Below, piece by piece: positions 1 to 5,811 of a DNA stretch of 11,446 nt. Where the stretch lies: contig JBFMBE010000114.1 of NCBI GenBank assembly GCA_040755275.1, forward strand, positions 1 through 11,446, written 5' to 3'. The translations under genes and the position numbers were made by a program. How positions within the stretch are numbered: position 1 is the stretch's first letter; the number at the start of each line of letters is the position of its first letter. This DNA is from Desulfatirhabdium sp040755275 (GTDB taxonomy: Bacteria > Desulfobacterota > Desulfobacteria > Desulfobacterales > Desulfatirhabdiaceae). The notes beneath the pieces were generated by a model, which saw nothing but the letters and a program-made list of their open reading frames with translations, was not told the DNA's origin and ran no database searches.

Positions 1-301
1 AAAAGTCAGGAAGTCTCTGTCAAGTCGCGGGGTGACTGGGGAACCTTTTTCGATGCTGCGAAAAAACTCAGCCGCCCGATCTCGTAGGATCGGACGGATG
101 GCCAAACAGCAAACAGAGGCTGGTTGAAACGCAACGGATTGCTTTTCAATGAAAAGTCGCTCGAACACGTCCGTCCGATCCAACGATCTCCGGCGGCTTC
201 AAACACGTTTTCGCAGCAATCTCAAAAGGCTTCCCCAGCCACCCCGCTCATGCCCGACATTTACGAAAAGCATGGGAAAAGCGACTTTTTGCGAAGCCAT
301 C
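1..301. repeat. Fold-back repeat, copy 1 (left tip outside the window)
   Basis: Positions 1-247 align without gaps to the complete copy at 2691-2937 (constant offset 2690). The left arm (1-100) differs at 3 bases and the inner right arm (171-247) at 4 of 77. The core (108-170) matches at only about 34 of 63 positions. Beyond 247 the outer right arm is unlike copy 2, and recognisable sequence returns only at the tip (about 284-301, actttttgcg...gccatc). About 12 bases of the left tip lie before position 1. The arms pair with each other (for example 87-97 with 171-181) to form a long imperfect hairpin. The copy ends 32 bp beyond the stop codon of the minus-strand gene at 334. No target duplication or transposase is visible. 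Confidence 0.85.
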
Positions 302-333
302 TTCCATAAAAAGATCCACAAATCCATGCAGCC

Positions 334-1290
334 TTACCTGGAAAATGTCAGCTTCGTTCCAGCCATGTTGAGGATGAATTTGTCGGGCATTTCCTTTTCC
401 ATGTGAATCACGGCTTTTCTACCCGTGCAGTGGCAGGGGATGACGTAGGTCGGATCGAAGCTTTTCATCGCTTCCGTCGTTTTGTCGATGATGGGCTCGA
501 ACAGCGGCCCGCTGAGGTGAAATCCGCCCATGACGGCATACACTTGATCGATTCCAGTCGTCCGGATGGCGTGATGTACCGTATTGACGGCTCCGGAATG
601 GGCACACCCCGTCAACACCACAAGGCCTTTACCTTTCACGTGCATGACCACACCCGAATCGTCTTCGATCGGATCCCATTCCTCACGCCCGTTTTGTTCC
701 CGGTAGGCGATGGGGAAGCCCTTCTCGAAGTCGGTGACCCGGGGAATTTCTCCCAAAAAGAGCGCGCGGCCATTCAAAAGCGCATAAGGAGTGGTGGTTT
801 CCACCAGATGAAAACCTGCCGCAAGCACATCTTCCCGCCTGAAAACCGGAAAATCCAGTTTGAGCTCAGGACCGAGCTTGAGATACCTGGGCTGTGCAAA
901 AACCATGGGATGGGCAACGAAATCGATGGCGGCTTTGTCCCCAGGAATGCGTTCACTGAACGCTTTCAGCCCACCGGTATGGTCCATGTGGCCATGCGAC
1001 AAGACAACGGCCTTGATCGAGCCCAAATCTGCGTTCAGTGCGTCTGCATTTCGCGCTGCTCCGTCTCTGGAGAAGCCGAAATCGAAGAGAAACGAAGCCG
1101 TATCGTCACCATCGTACACCTTCACAAGCGCCGAAAACCCGTGTTCAGCAAATATGGAGCCGGCCATTTTCATGTCTTTGGAAAAGAGGCTCGCTCGCTG
1201 GATCACCTCCGTATTGTCCATTGCCGTGATCTCGATGTAGTTGTCCTGCAACGTCAGAATTTCCACCTTATCACACGATTGGATGTTCAC
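334..1290 (-). CDS. Metallo-beta-lactamase-fold hydrolase, COG1237 type
   Basis: A cytoplasmic 318-residue protein of the MBL-fold group that includes the archaeal enzyme annotated as 7,8-dihydropterin-6-methyl-4-(beta-D-ribofuranosyl)aminobenzene-5'-phosphate synthase. The metal site is complete: SHGHMDHTGG at 98-107 (H99, H101, D103, H104), TGCAHSG at 227-233 (H231), MGGFHLSG at 254-261 (H258) and PCHCTG at 285-290 (H287). There is no signal peptide. The start is GTG at 1288-1290, chosen because AAGGAGGAGG lies 5 nt upstream. It follows the GH26-like gene in the same direction after 197 bp, so co-transcription is possible but unproven. The stop TAA is 32 bp from repeat copy 1. The fold and family are firm. 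The substrate is unknown: bacteria outside the methanogens carry many members that do not make methanopterin, so the pterin name should not be transferred. Confidence 0.93.
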   Translation of the reverse strand: MNIQSCDKVEILTLQDNYIEITAMDNTEVIQRASLFSKDMKMAGSIFAEHGFSALVKVYDGDDTASFLFDFGFSRDGAARNADALNADLGSIKAVVLSHGHMDHTGGLKAFSERIPGDKAAIDFVAHPMVFAQPRYLKLGPELKLDFPVFRREDVLAAGFHLVETTTPYALLNGRALFLGEIPRVTDFEKGFPIAYREQNGREEWDPIEDDSGVVMHVKGKGLVVLTGCAHSGAVNTVHHAIRTTGIDQVYAVMGGFHLSGPLFEPIIDKTTEAMKSFDPTYVIPCHCTGRKAVIHMEKEMPDKFILNMAGTKLTFSR

Positions 1291-1295
1291 CGGAT

Positions 1296-1305
1296 CCTCC
1301 TCCTT
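1296..1305 (-). promoter_or_regulatory. Strong ribosome binding site deciding a GTG start
   Basis: Reading the minus strand, AAGGAGGAGG sits 5 nt before GTG at 1290. This near-perfect Shine-Dalgarno match selects the GTG over later in-frame ATG codons (residues 24, 40 and 42) of the metallo-hydrolase gene. Confidence 0.8.
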
Positions 1306-1487
1306 GTCTATTGATCCTTGTTTGACCGTCGTATTCCCCTGATCTTGAAACGGTTCTCCATCATGCCGCCTTTCGGCAATGAAAGAAACGCTCCATGAAC
1401 AACCCCATCATCAAGCCGGCGGAATGTCGCCCACTCCCGACCGGTTTCCCCATAAGCGGTCCGTTTGATTCTTCCGATTCTCTAAGG

Positions 1488-2609
1488 TCAAGGCTTGAAC
1501 ACCGGATAACCGATCCAGAACGCATCGGCCACGTTCCGACGATAGGTTTCCAGGGCTGCAGGACTTGAGGTGATCCTCAGGTTGCTATAGCTCCCATCCT
1601 CGTTCTGCCAGCGCTCATGCCAGTATACGGCTGCCTTGACCCTCGGGGATTTCAACCGCATCGTATCGAAGGCCTGCTGAAGGAATTGCGCCTTGTCTCC
1701 AGAGGCCGGAAATTCACCCACTCCCCACTCCGCAATGATGATGGGCTTTGTCGGATGAAGGGCTGCAAGCTCCTGATAGGCGTTGAGGTAGATCGGATCG
1801 AAGCTCGTCCATCCCTGATCCCAGAAAATCTTTCCGTATACGCTCATCCCCAGCCAGTCGGCATAATGGTCGCCGGGATAATAGGCGGCGAAATGATTCC
1901 ATTTCTCGATAGGCAAAGGGGAATGATTGACATGAAACACCCATTGGATGTTCGTGGCCCCCCTGGCACGCACCCGGTCGACCACATACCGGTAGGTAGC
2001 CTTGTAGATTTCGGGGCCTTCGGGATGCGGATCGGGTTTCTCGCCTTTTTTCCGAGGTTTGTTGTAAAAATATCCGGACCAGGGAAACCAGGTGCCATTC
2101 ATTTCAAGACCCCAGCTGACCAGAAGAGGCTTGCCCCAGGAAGCGGCATCTTCGGCCCACCGGTCGATGTAACCGTCCCAAACCCCTTTTCGGATGCTGT
2201 TGAGGTTGAATCGATCCGGCGGTTTTCCTTCTGTATAAGGCTTTCCCCAGGGGGACCAGAACAGCAGGGGGACAGCGCCGTAGCGGTCGATGATCTGAAC
2301 CAGCCGCAGGGGAAAGCCCGGCTCCCCCCAGAAGGCGCCACAGGCGATGATTGCCTGGTGCTTTCCGGCCAATTGCTCGAAGCGTTGCAGCGCCTCAACG
2401 GTCAGCTCATCCTCTCCTTCCCCGAAATCGACATAGGCCCCGGTGTATGCGCCGTTTTTCGGGATATCGAGCGTGGTCGCGGAACGAGCGGGACTGAAGG
2501 ATAAAAAAATGCCTGCAACCAGTAGGCATCCGGCCAGGACAGATGACCGTTTGAAGCGGAGGATTCGGGAAAAGAGTTGGATAACATGGCGATGAAAGGA
2601 AGCAAGCAT
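1488..2609 (-). CDS. Exported GH26-like glycoside hydrolase
   Basis: A 373-residue protein resembling glycoside hydrolase family 26 (beta-mannanases and relatives, a retaining TIM-barrel fold). Residues 1-22 are basic and residues 23-40 hydrophobic; PARSA at 40-44 looks like a signal peptidase site, so the enzyme is probably periplasmic or secreted. The likely acid/base is E169 in SWGLEMNGTWFPWSG (165-179) and the likely nucleophile is E294 in IIIAEWG (290-296). WSPWGKP (118-124) and the late YWHERW (329-334) fit substrate-cleft aromatics. The residue before the acid/base is Leu, where typical GH26 enzymes have His. The open frame runs upstream to 2873, but that extension is translated repeat, so ATG at 2607-2609 is preferred; no clear ribosome binding site is seen. 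Nearby UDP-glucose synthesis suggests a role in surface polysaccharide, which is inference. Confidence 0.82.
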   Translation of the reverse strand: MLASFHRHVIQLFSRILRFKRSSVLAGCLLVAGIFLSFSPARSATTLDIPKNGAYTGAYVDFGEGEDELTVEALQRFEQLAGKHQAIIACGAFWGEPGFPLRLVQIIDRYGAVPLLFWSPWGKPYTEGKPPDRFNLNSIRKGVWDGYIDRWAEDAASWGKPLLVSWGLEMNGTWFPWSGYFYNKPRKKGEKPDPHPEGPEIYKATYRYVVDRVRARGATNIQWVFHVNHSPLPIEKWNHFAAYYPGDHYADWLGMSVYGKIFWDQGWTSFDPIYLNAYQELAALHPTKPIIIAEWGVGEFPASGDKAQFLQQAFDTMRLKSPRVKAAVYWHERWQNEDGSYSNLRITSSPAALETYRRNVADAFWIGYPVFKP

Positions 2610-2634
2610 ACGGCGAGACCACTGTCTATGGAAG

Positions 2635-2663
2635 ATTGTAGGTAACAGGAGAGAAAGATTCAG
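2635..2663 (-). promoter_or_regulatory. Candidate sigma70-type promoter for the GH26-like gene
   Basis: On the minus strand, CTGAAT (2658-2663, 3 of 6 to consensus) is followed after 17 bp by TACAAT (2635-2640, 5 of 6). Transcription would begin near 2628, about 20 nt before ATG at 2609. This agrees with that start and with the frame upstream being non-coding. The -35 box is weak. Confidence 0.35.
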
Positions 2664-2678
2664 AAGGAACCCATGGAT

Positions 2679-2975
2679 GATGGAGTCGCAAAAAGTCAGG
2701 AAGTCTCTGTCGAGTCGCGGGGTGACTGGGGAACCTTTTTCGATGCTGCGAAAAAACTCAGCCGCCCGATCTCGTAGGATCGGGCGGATAGCCAAACTTG
2801 GAAAACAGAATTTCTGAGTTGCAACAGGATGTTTTTCAAACAAATATTGATGAAGCATCTCCGCCCGATCCAACGATATCCGGCGGCTTCAAACACGTTT
2901 TCGCAGCAGTCTCAAAAGTCTTCCCCAGCCACCCCGCGACTCGACAGAGACTTCTTGACTTTTTGCGACTCCATC
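2679..2975. repeat. Fold-back repeat, copy 2 (complete, 297 bp)
   Basis: Almost the whole element is an inverted repeat. The left end gatggagtcgcaaaaagtca (2679-2698) matches the reverse complement of the right end (2956-2975) exactly, and the arms remain alignable for roughly 105-110 bp each with a few small mismatches and bulges. A core of about 70 bp separates them (about 2788-2860). Inside the left arm, 2762-2771 and 2778-2787 form a perfect 10-bp local hairpin. The left tip is 69 bp upstream of the GH26-like start. The right tip is 7 bp beyond the uridylyltransferase stop, so a minus-strand transcript would fold right after the coding region. No target-site duplication is obvious and no transposase is encoded. 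It could be a non-autonomous mobile element, a structured RNA, or a terminator or stabiliser of 3' ends. Confidence 0.9.
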
Positions 2976-2982
2976 CAGAACT

Positions 2983-4461
2983 TTACAGATACAGCGTCCC
3001 TTCCACCACCGCCTCATCGGGGATGCGCATCTGCACGTCACGTTCGTTGACGATGTCCACATCCCCGATCAGCTCGACATTGCGCCCGAACACCACATCC
3101 CCTTTCACCCGAAGGGACGTGCACTGCAGCAGAGAAGGTGGGCCGAAGGGAAATCGGGCTTCAAACCGGTCAATTCGACCGTAATATCGGCTGTCCAGCT
3201 CGATGGCAGGAGGTTCCAGGGCACGGTCCGGGTGCTGCCGAAAGCCATGGTTCTCGTCGTAGAGAAAGCAATCGGAGCGGATCGCGAGCAGTTCGTTGCA
3301 TTTCTTCACCGGATAGAACCGGGTTCTGGGCACTTCCACGGCAGCGGCACCCTCGAAGAGAACGATGGCCGAACCCATGGCGGTTTCGATCTGATAGACG
3401 CCTGGGCTGGTCTCATCCCGCGGGTCGAGCGTCTTGGGATTCAGGATCATGGGTAGACGGACGAAGCGCTCCCGCATCATCAGCCCATGCAGGAATTCGA
3501 GGTCGATCCAGAGATTGTTCGTGTTGAAATAGCGATAGGCCGCAATATCGCGGCTGACGGCGATTTCCTCTTCCGGGCATTGGGCCGATTCCCGAAGGAG
3601 CAACCGGCCGCTGTTTCGATCGACGGCCAGATGACCACCCTTGAAATCCACCGGTTTTCTTCGGGCCACCTCCATCATGAAGGGAACCCGTCTTTCAACC
3701 ATGTAGCCCAGCAGCGCATCGTCGAAGGTAGCCCCCAGATTGTCGCAATTGACGACAAGGGCATACCGGATTCCTTCATCGAGAAGCCGTTTCAGCACAC
3801 CCGACTGAAAAATCGCCCCATACAGATCGCCGTGCCCCGGCGGATTCCATTCAAGCTCCCGGTTGGCGGGCCATTCGGCAGGGACCAGCCCCTGCTGCAA
3901 AATTTTGGGAAACTTGTTCTGCACGAAACAGACCGGATCGTGCGCCAAGTTCATCTCCACCAGTGCGGCCCAGGTGGCCGCGTCGGTGTTGAAGCTGTTC
4001 ATGAAGGCCAGGCGAAGGTTCTGGCGCTCGGCCTGACGGCAGATGATTTCCAGAAAGGTTTTTCCGGCTCTGACAGTCAGCAGGCTTTTGGGACCGGCAA
4101 GACCCATGCTTGTGCCAAGACCACCGTTCAAAACGATCATCACCGCATGGCATCGCTCGCGGGCGCCTGCAGGAGCGAAGGCATCGAGCCCGCCCCAATG
4201 GGCGATTTCCGCATCCTCGACGGGCCGGATGTCCTTGCTGTAGATGAGCCCCCGATCTCCGGAAACGACTTTCCGATAATAATAACAGAACGTGTCGATC
4301 ACTTCCGGATGAAGTCCGGCATCCTGCATCTTTCGGACAAAGAGATCCATTCTGGGTTCTTCCGCATTCGGTTGCATGATCTCCGGCACCATCTCCCTGG
4401 TTGTCGTTGCCATCCTGCCGTCGGCTGTGAGAATGCCATTTTCATCTCGGGGGTATCGCAT
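2983..4461 (-). CDS. UTP-glucose-1-phosphate uridylyltransferase, eukaryotic type
   Basis: A cytoplasmic 492-residue enzyme of the UDPGP family, making UDP-glucose from UTP and glucose-1-phosphate for polysaccharide and glycolipid synthesis. Visible motifs are the nucleotide loop LNGGLGTSMG with GPKS (111-126), MNSFNTD (154-160), EWNPPGHGDLYGAI (204-217), NCDNLGATFD (238-247), FNTNNLWIDL (312-321) and VPRTRFYPVKKCNELL (377-392). The C-terminal 440-492 looks like the beta-helix tail of this family. It is not the short GalU type common in bacteria. The start is uncertain: ATG at 4461 lacks a ribosome binding site, and ATG at 4413 or later ATGs (residues 29 and 38) could also serve. It lies 92 bp after ilvE in the same direction. 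Related UDP-N-acetylhexosamine pyrophosphorylases share the loop, but the PPGHGD block favours glucose-1-phosphate. Confidence 0.9.
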   Translation of the reverse strand: MRYPRDENGILTADGRMATTTREMVPEIMQPNAEEPRMDLFVRKMQDAGLHPEVIDTFCYYYRKVVSGDRGLIYSKDIRPVEDAEIAHWGGLDAFAPAGARERCHAVMIVLNGGLGTSMGLAGPKSLLTVRAGKTFLEIICRQAERQNLRLAFMNSFNTDAATWAALVEMNLAHDPVCFVQNKFPKILQQGLVPAEWPANRELEWNPPGHGDLYGAIFQSGVLKRLLDEGIRYALVVNCDNLGATFDDALLGYMVERRVPFMMEVARRKPVDFKGGHLAVDRNSGRLLLRESAQCPEEEIAVSRDIAAYRYFNTNNLWIDLEFLHGLMMRERFVRLPMILNPKTLDPRDETSPGVYQIETAMGSAIVLFEGAAAVEVPRTRFYPVKKCNELLAIRSDCFLYDENHGFRQHPDRALEPPAIELDSRYYGRIDRFEARFPFGPPSLLQCTSLRVKGDVVFGRNVELIGDVDIVNERDVQMRIPDEAVVEGTLYL

Positions 4462-4471
4462 CCGTCGGTGC

Positions 4472-4492
4472 GGCCGGATAGAAAACCCGGCC
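4472..4492 (-). other. Short hairpin in the ilvE-uridylyltransferase gap
   Basis: GGCCGG (4472-4477) and CCGGCC (4487-4492) form a 6-bp GC stem with a 9-nt loop, 10 bp upstream of the annotated uridylyltransferase start. No U-tract follows on the minus strand, so it is not a convincing terminator. It could still occlude or shape translation initiation. Confidence 0.3.
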
Positions 4493-4553
4493 TTCCGTCA
4501 ATTCCCTCTTCGATGTCCCCGAAACGAAGGTCTCTTCACCGCTCGACCGTTCG

Positions 4554-5615
4554 TCACACGGGCTCCACCCATCCCATCGGATCGGGTGCCCGGCCGTATT
4601 GGATGTCTGTCAGGGACTGATAAAGCTTCATGGCGATCGGACCGACCTTGCCTTCGGTGACGGTAATGATTTCATCCCCATACTTCAGCTCACCGACGGG
4701 TGAAATGACGGCTGCCGTCCCCGATCCGAAGATTTCCTGCAGCTTGCCGCTGTGGTAGGCCTCCATGACCTCCTCGATGGAGATTTTCCGTTCGGTGGTC
4801 TTCCAGCCCCACAATCGGCATAGCGCCAGAACCGAATCACGGGTAATGCCCGGCAGAATGCTGCCGTTCAACTCCGGCGTAATGACTTCTCCGTCGATGA
4901 CAAAGAAGATGTTCATGGCCCCGACTTCTTCGATGTATTTCTGTTCGACCCCGTCCAACCAGAGAACCTGCGTATACCCATGCTTGTGGGCCATCTCGCC
5001 CGCATACAGACTTGCCGCGTAATTGCCCGGGGTTTTGGCCTCCCCGACGCCGCCCCGAACCGCACGCACATGGCTTCGCGTCACCCAGATCTTGACCGGG
5101 TTGAAGCCTGCCGCATAATAGGCCCCCACGGGCGACAGAATGATAAAGAACCGGTAGGTATGGCTGGCCCGAACGCCCAAAAAGGGATCCGTTGCAATGA
5201 TCGTCGGCCGAATGTAGAGGGATGTGCCGGGGGCATCGGGTACCCAATCCTTCTCTTCCCGAAGCAGTTCCTTCAGACATTCGAGCGCCATGGCCTCGTC
5301 GTATTCGGGAATACACAGCAAATGACACGAGCGGTTCATCCGTTTGAAATTGGCCTGGGGTCGGAACAACTGGATGCCACCGGATGGATTGCGGTACGCC
5401 TTCAATCCTTCGAATACGGCCTGCCCGTAATGCAGCACCATGGTGCTGGGCTCCATGGGAATGGGGGCGTACGGTTCGATGCGCGGATTGTGCCATCCCT
5501 TGTCGGGTGCATAGTCCATGTTGAACATATGGTCGGTGAAAATGGTGCCGAAGCCGAGATGATGGGGATCCGGCTTGGGTTTGAGTGAAGCGGCTTTTGA
5601 AACGGTGATCTGCAT
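4554..5615 (-). CDS. ilvE: Branched-chain amino acid aminotransferase (type II)
   Basis: A 353-residue PLP enzyme of fold type IV catalysing the reversible transamination of Leu, Ile and Val with 2-oxoglutarate. The PLP lysine is K194 in GEAKTPGNYAAS (191-202). WLDGVEQKYIEEVGAMN (219-235) holds the glutamate that contacts the cofactor ring, and SGTAAVISP (298-306) the phosphate-binding turn. LHYGQAVFEGLKAYR (61-75) is also typical. The length matches bacterial and mitochondrial-like type II enzymes (about 350-360). ATG at 5613-5615 is chosen because AGAGGAG lies 7 nt upstream; a longer frame to 5663 has no such signal and would begin inside a hairpin. It is followed by the uridylyltransferase gene 92 bp later with no biochemical link. 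No Ile, Leu or Val-rich leader peptide is visible upstream, so attenuation is not indicated. Confidence 0.95.
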   Translation of the reverse strand: MQITVSKAASLKPKPDPHHLGFGTIFTDHMFNMDYAPDKGWHNPRIEPYAPIPMEPSTMVLHYGQAVFEGLKAYRNPSGGIQLFRPQANFKRMNRSCHLLCIPEYDEAMALECLKELLREEKDWVPDAPGTSLYIRPTIIATDPFLGVRASHTYRFFIILSPVGAYYAAGFNPVKIWVTRSHVRAVRGGVGEAKTPGNYAASLYAGEMAHKHGYTQVLWLDGVEQKYIEEVGAMNIFFVIDGEVITPELNGSILPGITRDSVLALCRLWGWKTTERKISIEEVMEAYHSGKLQEIFGSGTAAVISPVGELKYGDEIITVTEGKVGPIAMKLYQSLTDIQYGRAPDPMGWVEPV

Positions 5616-5622
5616 GGGATAT

Positions 5623-5629
5623 CTCCTCT
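5623..5629 (-). promoter_or_regulatory. Ribosome binding site fixing the ilvE start
   Basis: AGAGGAG on the minus strand, 7 nt before ATG at 5615. It excludes the 16-residue-longer reading that begins at 5663. Confidence 0.75.
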
Positions 5630-5651
5630 GATCGAACGGTTCATGCGAAGG

Positions 5652-5672
5652 CAGCCGGGACAAGCCCGGCTG
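5652..5672. terminator. Strong hairpin between the efflux operon and ilvE
   Basis: CAGCCGGG (5652-5659) and CCCGGCTG (5665-5672) form a perfect 8-bp GC-rich stem with a 5-nt loop. On the minus strand it is followed by CCTTCGC, with no U-run, so it is not a classical intrinsic terminator for the efflux operon. On the plus strand TTATTCTC follows, a weak U-rich tail. It lies about 37 nt upstream of ilvE and may be a leader structure instead. Confidence 0.35.
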
Positions 5673-5697
5673 TTATTCTCTAGTAGGCTCTTCGGGT

Positions 5698-5727
5698 CTG
5701 ATAGCGCAATCGTCGGCGAAAAATCAA
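5698..5727 (-). promoter_or_regulatory. Candidate promoter for ilvE
   Basis: On the minus strand, TTGATT (5722-5727) and TATCAG (5698-5703) are separated by 18 bp and resemble sigma70 boxes (4 of 6 and 3 of 6). A start near 5691 would give a leader of about 75 nt containing the hairpin at 5652-5672. The match is modest. Confidence 0.3.
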
Positions 5728-5766
5728 GGATATAATTTCAACCGACCACTCTCAGCAGCCACACTT

Positions 5767-5811
5767 CCGATGTACACAGGAGCATTCGGAGTACATTCCG
5801 GCCGACATCGG
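5767..5811 (-). other. Inverted arms directly after the last efflux-operon stop codon
   Basis: ACATCGG (5805-5811) abuts the permease stop codon at 5812 and pairs with CCGATGT (5767-5773) across a loop of about 31 nt. This could protect the operon transcript's 3' end. There is no U-tract, so termination is not shown. Confidence 0.25.

Noticed and set aside
6..206. A 66-codon minus-strand frame in repeat copy 1 (GTG start), with a same-length twin at 2696-2896 in copy 2
   Set aside because: The shared length follows from the gap-free alignment of the two copies. In the diverged core only about 8 of 25 residues agree, no better than the nucleotide identity (about 54%) predicts, so there is no sign of protein selection. 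In copy 3 the start codon position reads CTG.
1..301. CRISPR array or tandem repeat
   Set aside because: The copies are far apart and palindromic over their whole length; there are no regularly spaced direct repeats.
403..1314. A 303-codon plus-strand frame
   Set aside because: Antisense shadow of the metallo-hydrolase gene, which has full catalytic motifs and a strong ribosome binding site.
1363..1380. Small hairpin (TGCCG/CGGCA) upstream of the metallo-hydrolase gene as a terminator
   Set aside because: Only a 5-bp stem and no U-tract on either strand.
2679..2975. Insertion sequence with flanking target duplication
   Set aside because: No transposase frame and no matching short direct repeat at the two borders, so it is listed as a repeat and not as a mobile element.
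3487..4620. A 377-codon plus-strand frame
   Set aside because: Antisense shadow of the uridylyltransferase gene.
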